DNA of 5,393 nucleotides from Bacteroidota bacterium (GTDB taxonomy: Bacteria; Bacteroidota; Bacteroidia; Flavobacteriales_D; Crocinitomicaceae). Shown in pieces: positions 1 through 5,065 of this stretch (position 1 is its first letter; each line of letters starts with the position of its first letter). Made by a program: the position numbers and the translations under genes. The DNA lies in NCBI GenBank assembly GCA_024280195.1, contig JAJRQP010000226.1:1-5393 (forward strand). Reading direction: 5' to 3'. The notes under the pieces are model-generated. The model searched no databases and was not told where the DNA came from. It saw nothing but the letters and a program-made list of their open reading frames with translations.

Positions 1-216
1 ACTTAATCGAGAATGAATGTTGTAGCGATATATTAAACCACCTGCAAGATGCATGTTTTTATAAGCAGCAAATTGGTTGAGATCACCTATATATGAAGAA
101 CCTCCAATCATTACACCTAATTCTGATTTAGAAAGGTTGGTATGATATTGCCCAAAAGACAAACAATTGAGCGCAAAAAGAGTGATAAATAGGATTCTAA
201 TTCTTAACATATGCAT
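1..216 (-). CDS. DUF6089-like outer-membrane/exported protein, N-terminal 72 residues only
   Basis: The reading frame is open from an ATG at 216 to the left edge, so only the first 72 residues are visible and the C-terminus lies outside the window. It starts with a clear signal peptide: a basic n-region (LRIRI), a hydrophobic core (LFITLFALNCL) and a probable cleavage near SFG-Q. The mature part begins with ELGVMIGGSSYIGDLN followed by a GGLIYRYN stretch. This pattern of an ELG..GGS.Y.GDLN strand followed by a GG..YRYN strand is what I recall from the DUF6089 family of Bacteroidota, predicted outer-membrane beta-barrel-like proteins of unknown role. A second ATG at 210 gives MLRIRI and is an equally good start; neither has a Shine-Dalgarno sequence. 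It lies 50 nt downstream of the gene at 267-641 on the same strand and may be cotranscribed with it. The family call rests on memory of the motif, not on a search. Confidence 0.7.
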   Translation of the reverse strand, partial: MHMLRIRILFITLFALNCLSFGQYHTNLSKSELGVMIGGSSYIGDLNQFAAYKNMHLAGGLIYRYNIHSRLS

Positions 217-266
217 GTAAATAACGCAGAAGTATTGAGAAAATTGCCTAGAACTCTTAGTGAGAG

Positions 267-641
267 TTAAAATCTCTCCTCAACTTTCGTTAAAAAGCGA
301 TCTAGATTATCATTTTTCATCAATTCTTCAGAACCGATGATAAAAATACTTTTACATTTAAAATTCTTTAACCACATCTCAAAGTTAGATATCGCAACCT
401 GTAGAGTCCCGTTTATATCTATTTTTTGAGTAGGTAAATGTCTTTCATCAAAATAAGAATGAATCGCATAGGTGTCTTTGTCAATGTCTTGGTTTTCATT
501 AATTAACAATAAGCCATCCACAATTTGATCGCCCATTTCAAACTCATGATCGTTTACTTGAACACCTATTCTTGAAGCCCATTCGGAGAGATGAGCAGAA
601 AGTTGTGAACCTGGTTGGAGGTAAATATTTTCTAATTTCAT
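267..641 (-). CDS. Hypothetical protein, 124 residues, unrecognised
   Basis: I do not recognise this protein. The frame opens earlier with a TTG at 671, but the ATG at 641 (MKLENIYLQPGSQ) is preferred: the ten extra residues (RSLKLGRRT) are unlike the rest, and a -7 promoter box at 669-676 would overlap the upstream start. From the ATG the product is soluble, with no signal peptide or membrane helix. It alternates likely strands (IVDGLLLIN, TYAIHSYF, KSIFIIG) with likely helices (residues near QVAISNFEMWLKNF and a C-terminal NLDRFLTKVEERF). This suggests a small alpha/beta domain ending in a hydrophobic strand plus helix. It has a single cysteine and no obvious metal or nucleotide motif. It sits between the arsC-family gene (62 nt upstream) and the DUF6089-like gene (50 nt downstream), all on the same strand. 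A real gene is likely from its even composition and fit in the gene string; its function is unknown. Confidence 0.75.
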   Translation of the reverse strand: MKLENIYLQPGSQLSAHLSEWASRIGVQVNDHEFEMGDQIVDGLLLINENQDIDKDTYAIHSYFDERHLPTQKIDINGTLQVAISNFEMWLKNFKCKSIFIIGSEELMKNDNLDRFLTKVEERF

Positions 642-668
642 TGTTCTTCGCCCTAATTTTAGCGAGCG

Positions 669-676
669 CAAATATA
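669..676 (-). promoter_or_regulatory. Candidate -7 box for the 124-residue gene
   Basis: The minus strand reads TATATTTG, a full match to the Bacteroidota sigma-ABfr -7 consensus TAnnTTTG. It lies 27 nt before the preferred ATG at 641 and in the gap after the arsC-family stop codon. No TTG element sits at the expected 17-23 nt upstream, so the -33 half is missing or degenerate. If active, it would give the 124-residue gene its own short leader. Confidence 0.4.
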
Positions 677-703
677 AGTAAACAATCTTGTTTTGTTACA
701 TTT

Positions 704-1057
704 TCAATCGAAAAGTTCTTGTATTCTTTCCATCGGTCTTGCAATCACCGCTTTATTTCCAAGGACAATAATTGGACGCTCAATTAATTTCGGGAACTGA
801 ACCATTGCATCAACCCATTGATTATCAGTCAGTAATTTTCCTTTAAAGTTTTCTTTGAAATCGGGTTCTCCTTTCCTAATTAGTTCTTCCGCAGAAATCT
901 CTAACTTAGTAAGAAGCGATTTTAATTCTTCTTTCGTTGGTGTTTCTTTTAAGTATTCAATAACTTCAAAGTCTTTGCCTTCTTCTTCCAAATAACCGAT
1001 TGCACATCTACTTTTCGAACATCTAGGATTATGGTATACTTGTATTTTTTCGTTCAT
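704..1057 (-). CDS. arsC: ArsC-family arsenate reductase (glutaredoxin-dependent type)
   Basis: This is a 117-residue thioredoxin-fold protein of the ArsC/YffB/Spx family. It begins KIQVYHNPRCSKSR, where Cys13 in HNPRCSKSR is the position of the catalytic Cys12 of plasmid R773 ArsC. The three arginines that bind the oxyanion in that enzyme also have counterparts: Arg61 (LIRKGEPDFKENF), Arg94 (LIERPIIV) and Arg107 (VIARPMERI). In known members, arsenate attacks the cysteine and is reduced to arsenite using glutaredoxin and glutathione, in the cytoplasm. Length and motifs are complete for the family. The ATG at 1057 has an A/T-rich upstream region and no Shine-Dalgarno. No arsR, arsB or acr3 gene is adjacent; the gene follows prfB across a 119-nt gap holding a palindrome. 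A housekeeping or oxidative-stress role is therefore as possible as arsenic resistance. The family assignment is firm; the substrate is inferred. Confidence 0.92.
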   Translation of the reverse strand: MNEKIQVYHNPRCSKSRCAIGYLEEEGKDFEVIEYLKETPTKEELKSLLTKLEISAEELIRKGEPDFKENFKGKLLTDNQWVDAMVQFPKLIERPIIVLGNKAVIARPMERIQELFD

Positions 1058-1083
1058 TTTTTTATATTTTTAGGAGTAAAGCA

Positions 1084-1159
1084 GTTAAGAATGTCAGAAG
1101 TTAAGGAGGAGGTTGACTCGCGCCAACTAATTAACTACTCTAACTACTGACATTCTAAC
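1084..1159. repeat. Imperfect palindrome between prfB and arsC (possible intergenic repeat)
   Basis: GAATGTCAG at 1089-1097 is perfectly complementary to CTGACATTC at 1147-1155. The stem extends outward as GTTA (1084-1087) with TAAC (1156-1159) across one bulged A, and inward past an A/A mismatch as AGTTA (1099-1103) with TAACT (1141-1145). The central part holds a smaller GTTG/CAAC hairpin (1112-1115 with 1124-1127) around ACTCGCGC. In total about 18 bp can pair in the long stem over 76 nt. It lies in the leader of arsC or 3' region of prfB. There is no immediate T-tract on either side, so it is a poor intrinsic terminator. It could be an RNA processing or stabilising hairpin, or a copy of a small dispersed repeat. 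Confidence 0.7.
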
Positions 1160-1176
1160 TCCCCCTTTCTTAACTA

Positions 1177-2262
1177 TCAACTCCCATAAGTCATTAAATA
1201 CGCTTTCAAGAAATTGTTTAAATCACCATCCATTACAGCATCAACATTTCCAGTTTCAAAACCTGTTCTTACGTCTTTGACTAACTTATAAGGATGCATC
1301 ACATAATTTCTAATCTGCGAGCCCCATTCTATTTTCTTTTTATTAGCTTCGATTTCATCACGTGCTTCCATTCTTGCACGGTATTCCAATTCATACAGTT
1401 GTGATTTTAATAATTGCATTGCTTTCTCTTTATTTCCAAGTTGAGAACGAGATTCTGAGTTCTCAATGACAATTCCTGTTGGGGCATGTCGCAACCGAAC
1501 TGCTGTCTCAACCTTGTTTACATTTTGTCCACCAGCGCCACCAGAACGAAAAGTTTCCCAAGTGATATCTGCTGGATTTACATTGATTTCAATGGTGTCA
1601 TCCACCAAAGGATAAACATAAACAGACGCAAAGGATGTATGTCTCTTCGCATTAGAATCAAACGGGGAAATTCTCACCAAACGATGCACTCCATTCTCTC
1701 CTTTTAAATAACCGAAGGCAAAATCTCCAGAAAATTCGATGGTCACTGTCTTGATTCCAGCAACATCGCCTGCTTGATAATTGAGTTCTTTAATTTTATA
1801 TCCATTTTTCTGTCCCCACATGGTGTACATCCTCATCAACATAGATGCCCAATCACAACTTTCTGTTCCACCAGCACCTGAAGTAATTTGGAGAACAGCA
1901 CTTAAAACATCCTCTTTTCCAGAAAGCATGTTTTTCAGTTCTAATTCTTCAACCTGGTCTTTCAGTTGAAAAAATTGTTGATTCACATCCTCTTCATCCC
2001 CCTCACCTTCTTTGGCAAATTCATACAAAATCTCAACATCTGCAAGTGCATTATCTAACTTCTCATAGGCATCAATCCAAAACTTTAAGGTTCGGATAGA
2101 CTTCATTTGCAGCTCTGCTTTCTTAGAATCATTCCAAAAATCAGGGTCTTGAGTCTTTAGCTCTTCCTCTTGTAATTGCCTTCTTTTTTCTTCAATTTTC
2201 AGGTAAATTCCAATAGCATCGATTCGTTCCCGAGTGTCTTTAAGTTGATCTTGATTTATCAT
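1177..2262 (-). CDS. prfB: Peptide chain release factor 2 (RF2)
   Basis: RF2 enters the ribosomal A site at UGA or UAA and triggers hydrolysis of peptidyl-tRNA. The product is 361 residues from the ATG at 2262 (MINQDQLKD), the usual length. The SPF tripeptide that reads the stop codon is at 199-201 (RISPFDSNAKRH), and the GGQ catalytic loop is at 244-246 (SGGAGGQNVNK). The N-terminal third is a charged helical domain containing the family motif ELKTQDPDFWND. A serine occupies the place of E. coli Thr246 just before the GGQ loop, as in most bacteria rather than E. coli K-12. The frame also opens at a TTG (2271), but the ATG gives the typical N-terminus. There is no in-frame TGA: at 2195-2214 the codons read straight through (GGA ATT TAC CTG AAA ATT) where many bacteria have the CTT TGA C programmed frameshift. 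The gene is divergent from gcvH and is followed by arsC. Confidence 0.97.
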   Translation of the reverse strand: MINQDQLKDTRERIDAIGIYLKIEEKRRQLQEEELKTQDPDFWNDSKKAELQMKSIRTLKFWIDAYEKLDNALADVEILYEFAKEGEGDEEDVNQQFFQLKDQVEELELKNMLSGKEDVLSAVLQITSGAGGTESCDWASMLMRMYTMWGQKNGYKIKELNYQAGDVAGIKTVTIEFSGDFAFGYLKGENGVHRLVRISPFDSNAKRHTSFASVYVYPLVDDTIEINVNPADITWETFRSGGAGGQNVNKVETAVRLRHAPTGIVIENSESRSQLGNKEKAMQLLKSQLYELEYRARMEARDEIEANKKKIEWGSQIRNYVMHPYKLVKDVRTGFETGNVDAVMDGDLNNFLKAYLMTYGS

Positions 2263-2268
2263 GTTGAG

Positions 2269-2276
2269 CAAATTTA
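2269..2276 (-). promoter_or_regulatory. Candidate -7 box for prfB, very close to the start codon
   Basis: The minus strand reads TAAATTTG, matching the Bacteroidota TAnnTTTG box, only 6 nt before the prfB ATG at 2262. No TTG lies 17-23 nt upstream. If used, transcription would begin at or next to the ATG and give a leaderless or nearly leaderless mRNA. The match may be chance in an A/T-rich gap. Confidence 0.25.
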
Positions 2277-2341
2277 ACTAAAAAGTTTAGTAATTCTTAC
2301 GATTAAACCACACAAGTGCTTTCAAAGAATGAGAAAAATTT

Positions 2342-2349
2342 TACTTTTG
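2342..2349 (+). promoter_or_regulatory. Candidate -7 box for the gcvH operon
   Basis: TACTTTTG matches the Bacteroidota -7 consensus TAnnTTTG and lies 26 nt before the gcvH ATG at 2376, a normal spacing for a short leader. At the -33 position there is only TTC (2321-2323, 18-nt spacer) in place of TTG, so the upstream half is weak. The box probably drives gcvH and the VanZ-like gene, which follows after 11 nt. Confidence 0.5.
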
Positions 2350-2375
2350 TTAAAACGAACTATAAAAAGTAGAAT

Positions 2376-2753
2376 ATGAATATTCCAGAGAATTTAAAAT
2401 ACACAAAAGACCATGAATGGATTAGCATTGATGGAGATGTAGCAACAGTTGGTATTACTGATTTTGCACAAGGAGAATTGGGTGACATCGTTTACGTTGA
2501 AATTGAAACGGAAGGCGAAAGCTTTGCTATTGAAGAAGTATTCGGTTCTGTTGAGGCTGTTAAAACTGTTTCTGATTTATTCATGCCTTTGAGTGGTGAA
2601 ATCATCGAATTTAATGAAGAGTTAGAATCAGAACCAGAAACGGTTAACTCTGATGCTTACGGAAAAGGCTGGATGATTAAAATTAAACTTTCTGATGTTA
2701 GCGAAATTGATGGATTATTAGATTCAGCTGCTTACGCAGAATTAATCGGGTAA
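2376..2753 (+). CDS. gcvH: Glycine cleavage system H protein
   Basis: GcvH carries the aminomethyl group on a lipoyl arm between the P (decarboxylase), T (aminomethyltransferase) and L (dihydrolipoyl dehydrogenase) proteins of cytoplasmic glycine cleavage. The 125-residue product has the usual family length and order: LKYTKDHEWI (7-16), VGITDFAQGELGDIVYVE (25-42), the lipoyl hairpin FGSVEAVKTVSDLFMP with the modified lysine at Lys63, and the C-terminal SDAYGKGWMIKIK segment. The ATG at 2376 is preceded by an A/T-rich leader with no strong Shine-Dalgarno. No other glycine-cleavage gene is in the window; the gene heads a plus-strand group with a VanZ-like membrane protein and a TonB protein, an order I recall from other Flavobacteriia. 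H proteins can also act as lipoate donors or relays, which may explain a location away from gcvP and gcvT. Confidence 0.97.
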   Translation: MNIPENLKYTKDHEWISIDGDVATVGITDFAQGELGDIVYVEIETEGESFAIEEVFGSVEAVKTVSDLFMPLSGEIIEFNEELESEPETVNSDAYGKGWMIKIKLSDVSEIDGLLDSAAYAELIG

Positions 2754-2764
2754 TTTTTTCTCAA

Positions 2765-3142
2765 TTGAGTTTACGCATATCCATTTTAGGTATTGTTTGG
2801 TTGTTAGCAATGATTTTACTTTTTCTAACTCCCATTAAAAATGATGCGCCTATATATTTCAATTTGGTCCCATCTAGAGCAATCATTTACTTCTTTTTAT
2901 TTTGGGGGTTTACACATATTTGGATAGGGGTTCTTAAAAAACAACTTAGATACAATCATCTAAAAAAGAAAGCTTTTGGAATTGTTCTAGGAGTTGCCTT
3001 TGGTATTTGCACTCTAACTGAGATTTTACTTTTTGCATTTGGGAACACCGGTTTCTTTAACTATTGGAATTTGATTTTAGGGATTCTAGGTGCATCAACA
3101 GGATTAATGACCTTTCGTTTATTATACAGATCTAGTTATTGA
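2765..3142 (+). CDS. VanZ-like four-helix membrane protein, TTG start
   Basis: This small integral membrane protein has 125 residues and four predicted helices at about 6-22, 38-56, 70-92 and 98-118. It has a basic cytoplasmic-type loop (LKKQLRYNHLKKK) between helices 2 and 3 and an acidic residue inside helix 3 (LTEILLF). The layout and the gcvH-TonB context fit the VanZ-like family, but the hallmark D-K-x-x-H segment before helix 2 is replaced (NLVPSRAIIYFF), so this is a divergent member. The role of VanZ-like proteins outside teicoplanin resistance is unknown. The only start giving a complete first helix is TTG at 2765, 11 nt after the gcvH stop. The first ATG in frame (2810) falls inside helix 1, and the frame has no ATG upstream before a stop within gcvH. 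The short spacing suggests cotranscription and translational coupling with gcvH. Confidence 0.75.
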   Translation: MSLRISILGIVWLLAMILLFLTPIKNDAPIYFNLVPSRAIIYFFLFWGFTHIWIGVLKKQLRYNHLKKKAFGIVLGVAFGICTLTEILLFAFGNTGFFNYWNLILGILGASTGLMTFRLLYRSSY

Positions 3143-3144
3143 TT

Positions 3145-3183
3145 TTGTGGTACGTGATTTGTTAGTATAATTTTATATATTTA
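3145..3183 (+). promoter_or_regulatory. Candidate promoter for the TonB gene
   Basis: The 59-nt gap before the TonB gene contains TTG (3145-3147), a 20-nt spacer and TAATTTTA (3168-3175), a 7 of 8 match to TAnnTTTG. An alternative -7 box, TATATTTA (3176-3183), also matches 7 of 8 but lacks a well-placed TTG. Either could give the TonB gene expression separate from gcvH. The A/T richness makes chance matches likely. Confidence 0.3.
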
Positions 3184-3201
3184 CATTCTAATTCAACAAT
3201 T

Positions 3202-3867
3202 ATGGAATTAAAGAAAAGCGAGAACGCTAACATAGAAAAATTAAGAACTCCAATCACCTTGATGGGATTGCTGTTCATTGGAAGTATTGTACTTGCATCA
3301 TTCTCTTACACAACAGTTGAAGAGAACAATTTGAATGCTGGAAATGGAGAAAATATCGCTGATATTCAATTCATTGAGCAACCTGAAGATCAAGATACGC
3401 CGCCGCCGCCACCACCACCAGCAGTTGAGGCGCCACCAGAAATTACAGAGGACATTGTAGAGGAAGAAAATACAGAAGAAGAACCAGCTCCTGTTGTTCA
3501 AACACCTCCACCAGTTGCTGTTGCACCTGTTGAAGAAGTTGTTGTTGAAGAAGAAATTATTGATTTCCCAGATGTTGAGGCAGGTTTCCCAGGTGGAGCT
3601 GCTGCGATGCAAAAGTGGATTGCTGATAACGTAAACTATCCTCAAACAGCTATTGAGATGAACGAGCAAGGAAGAGTTTACCTTTCGTTTGTTGTTGAAC
3701 CTGACGGGAAAATTTCTAACATCGCTGTAGAAAGAGGTGTGAGTTCAGACTTAGACAGAGAAGCAAAAAGATTATTGCGTAAGATGCCTAAATGGAACGC
3801 AGGTGAAGCTAGAGGTAGAAAAGCAAGAACACGTTGTAGATTGCCAATTAACTTTACATTGAATTAA
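3202..3867 (+). CDS. Energy transducer TonB family protein
   Basis: TonB proteins couple the proton-motive force, through ExbB and ExbD, to TonB-dependent outer-membrane receptors. The 221-residue product has a short basic cytoplasmic start (residues 1-16) and one membrane anchor at about 18-36 (ITLMGLLFIGSIVLASFSY). A proline- and acid-rich periplasmic linker follows (about 60-120), with a run of seven prolines (67-73) and repeated glutamates. The C-terminal TonB domain (about 124-221) contains FPGGAAAMQKWIADNVNYP, GRVYLSFVVEPDGKI, RLLRKMPKWNAGEARGRKA and a final RCRLPINFTLN strand. This FPGG.....W...N..YP pattern is typical of Bacteroidota TonB-like proteins. The linker is strongly acidic rather than the mixed Glu-Pro/Lys-Pro type of E. 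coli. No exbB or exbD is in the window. It follows the VanZ-like gene by 59 nt and ends at a strong terminator. Which receptor it serves cannot be told. Confidence 0.92.
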   Translation: MELKKSENANIEKLRTPITLMGLLFIGSIVLASFSYTTVEENNLNAGNGENIADIQFIEQPEDQDTPPPPPPPAVEAPPEITEDIVEEENTEEEPAPVVQTPPPVAVAPVEEVVVEEEIIDFPDVEAGFPGGAAAMQKWIADNVNYPQTAIEMNEQGRVYLSFVVEPDGKISNIAVERGVSSDLDREAKRLLRKMPKWNAGEARGRKARTRCRLPINFTLN

Positions 3868-3889
3868 AATTCAAAAAGTATTAGATAAT

Positions 3890-3923
3890 AAAAAACGCCT
3901 TGAGAAATCAAGACGTTTTTTTT
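3890..3923. terminator. Intrinsic terminator after the TonB gene, probably bidirectional
   Basis: The arms AAAAAACGCCTTGA (3890-3903) and TCAAGACGTTTTTT (3908-3921) pair with one C/A mismatch around a GAAA tetraloop (3904-3907), and a T-run extends to 3923. It starts 23 nt after the TonB stop codon. The A-run on the left provides a T-run on the minus strand, so it could also stop transcription arriving from the ALDH genes to the right. Confidence 0.9.
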
Positions 3924-3966
3924 ATGCATTAATTCTGAATCAAAAATAAATCAAGACTAATTATTG

Positions 3967-4003
3967 TTTTTTACTTTTTTCTATCGCTGTAAAAAGTAAC
4001 AAA
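3967..4003. repeat. A/T-armed inverted repeat in the gap
   Basis: TTACTTTTT (3971-3979) is perfectly complementary to AAAAAGTAA (3991-3999) around the loop TCTATCGCTGT (3980-3990). Beyond one mismatch, three more T/A pairs (3967-3969 with 4001-4003) extend it. It is not followed by a T-run on the plus strand or by a usable one on the minus strand, so it is not a standard terminator. The loop plus right arm (3980-3995) recurs with two differences at 4101-4116, linking it to the neighbouring element at 4012-4121. Confidence 0.6.
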
Positions 4004-4011
4004 AAAATCTA

Positions 4012-4121
4012 GAAGTTTTTAAAGGTGATTGCTACGCATCGACCGATCATTTCGTTCCTCATGCTCTCTTGCTGCGCAACGCAATTCCGAACGACGACAG
4101 TCTATCACTGCAAAAAACTTC
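4012..4121. repeat. About 110-bp palindromic element with nested inverted repeats, MITE-like
   Basis: Perfect 9-bp inverted repeats bound the element: GAAGTTTTT (4012-4020) and AAAAACTTC (4113-4121). After equal 4-nt spacers, GTGAT (4025-4029) pairs with ATCAC (4104-4108). Further in, TCGTTC (4052-4057) pairs with GAACGA (4089-4094), and TTGC (4069-4072) with GCAA (4076-4079 or 4081-4084). The GC content of the core is well above the A/T-rich flanks. On the minus strand the core contains GAGGAACGAA and later GCAATCAC, which resembles, from memory, a dispersed GAGGAACGAAGCAATC-type repeat seen in several bacterial genomes. The rest of the gap 3868-4181 holds only the terminator, the adjacent hairpin and unremarkable sequence next to the ALDH stop. 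A plus-strand frame is open across the element but has no start codon and no recognisable product. Confidence 0.55.
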
Positions 4122-4181
4122 ATGGGGTATCGACAAAATTTCACTTCGAATTCCGACCTTGCCTCTAATCTGAATTAAAAA

Positions 4182-5063
4182 CTAGTACGAACTCGTCGCT
4201 CCACCGATATTCTCAATTGGATGCCATGTCGTTTTCACTTCTTGGCAATCAGAAATCATGTATAAGTTTTGTGCATCTGCATCCATCCAGTTATCATCGT
4301 AATGATTGATTCTCTTCAAGTTCAATGCAGCGCTTTCTCTCAATTCTAAAATGATTGCTTTGTCAGTTCCTGCATAAACAACTCCGTTTACATCCATGTG
4401 TGTTGTTAACGGCTTAATCATCTCAGAAGGTTTCCCTGTCAGAATATTCACCACTCCACCAGGTACATCCGAAGAATTTAACACCTCAGCAAAAGTGACA
4501 GCACATAAAGGCAACTCCTCAGCAGAAAGAACAACACAAGTATTTCCTCCAGCGATAATTGGTGCTACCACGGAAACTAATCCGATAAGTGAAGTTGTTT
4601 GTTCTGCAATCACTCCTATTACTCCTTGTGGTACATGTACCGAAAAGTTAAAGTGGGAAGAGGCAACTGGATTAATTGACCCCAACACTTGCGTGTATTT
4701 ATCGCACCAACCAGCATAATAAATCAATCGATCAATAGATAAATTTACTTCTTTCTCAGCCATTGCTTTAGAGGAACCTTGAAACTGCAATTCTTCCACA
4801 AACTGCGCTTTTCGACCTTCTAGCATTTCAGCGATTCTATACAGAACTTGTCCTCTGTTAAAAGCAGGTCTTTCTGCCCATCCTCCAAATGCTTTTCTAG
4901 CAGCAACAACCGAATTCCGCACATCTTTTCTAGATGACAAACAGATATTACCTAGTTTTTGCCCTTTTGCATTCTCTGGAGAATAAAAACGCCCTGATTC
5001 AGTTCTAGGGAATTTACCTCCGATATATATCTTGTATGTTTTTAAAACTTCCAATCTTTCCAT
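4182..5063 (-). CDS. Non-catalytic ALDH-like protein, matching the ALDH16 C-terminal domain
   Basis: This 293-residue protein resembles the N-terminal, NAD-binding part of an aldehyde dehydrogenase but stops before the catalytic part. It begins YKIYIGGKFPRTESGRFYSP (10-29), typical of ALDH N-termini, then AARKAFGGWAERPAFNRGQVLYRIAEML (54-81) and VPQGVIGVIAEQTTSLIGLVSVVAPIIAGGNTCVVLS (144-180). The canonical P-W-N and K-P-S-E cofactor residues are replaced by AEQ and LSAEE, and no catalytic cysteine or E-L-G-G-K motif follows. The last 50 residues (SAALNLKRINHYDD... and VKTTWHPIENI) look like the beta-flap end of the ALDH16 C-terminal domain, where I recall similar N-L-K...W and W-P motifs in human ALDH16A1. 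The ATG at 5063 lies 2 nt after the stop of the upstream ALDH, implying translational coupling. I infer a structural or dimer-forming partner of that ALDH, not an independent enzyme. It is not obviously a decayed gene, because the frame is intact and ends with a plausible C-terminus (stop TAG). Confidence 0.82.
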   Translation of the reverse strand: MERLEVLKTYKIYIGGKFPRTESGRFYSPENAKGQKLGNICLSSRKDVRNSVVAARKAFGGWAERPAFNRGQVLYRIAEMLEGRKAQFVEELQFQGSSKAMAEKEVNLSIDRLIYYAGWCDKYTQVLGSINPVASSHFNFSVHVPQGVIGVIAEQTTSLIGLVSVVAPIIAGGNTCVVLSAEELPLCAVTFAEVLNSSDVPGGVVNILTGKPSEMIKPLTTHMDVNGVVYAGTDKAIILELRESAALNLKRINHYDDNWMDADAQNLYMISDCQEVKTTWHPIENIGGATSSY

Positions 5064-5065
5064 GA

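Noticed and set aside
252..268. Hairpin AACTCT-TAGTG-AGAGTT overlapping the stop of the 124-residue gene, as a terminator.
   Set aside because: The stem is only 6 bp, A/T-rich, and no T-run follows directly on the minus strand. It also competes with a second short pairing (262-266 with 274-278).
544..787. Short frames on both strands overlapping the 124-residue gene and the 3' end of arsC.
   Set aside because: They cross the boundary of two better supported genes and contain no domain.
1486..1969. Two plus-strand frames (1486-1707 and 1781-1969) opposite prfB.
   Set aside because: They lie entirely inside the well-supported prfB frame, with no domain and unnatural composition.
3298..3669. 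A 123-codon minus-strand frame inside the TonB gene.
   Set aside because: Its product is a run of Trp, Arg, Asn and Phe mirrored from the proline- and glutamate-rich linker. The plus-strand TonB frame is clearly the real gene.
1084..4121. CRISPR array, tRNA, rRNA or complete insertion sequence.
   Set aside because: There are no regularly spaced repeats, no cloverleaf or rRNA sequence and no transposase frame in the window.
4000..4173. A plus-strand frame open for about 57 codons across the palindromic element.
   Set aside because: It has no ATG, GTG or TTG near its beginning, no leader signal and no recognisable product, and the repeats explain its base composition. It is treated as repeat sequence.
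4396..4719. A plus-strand 107-codon frame opposite the ALDH-like gene.
   Set aside because: It is antisense to a conserved coding region with recognisable ALDH segments, and has no recognisable features of its own.
4182..5063. The ALDH-like gene as a pseudogene produced by a frameshift or truncation.
   Set aside because: The frame is intact, the tail after the Rossmann part resembles the ALDH16 C-terminal ending, and no leftover catalytic-domain sequence is visible between its stop and the palindromic element.
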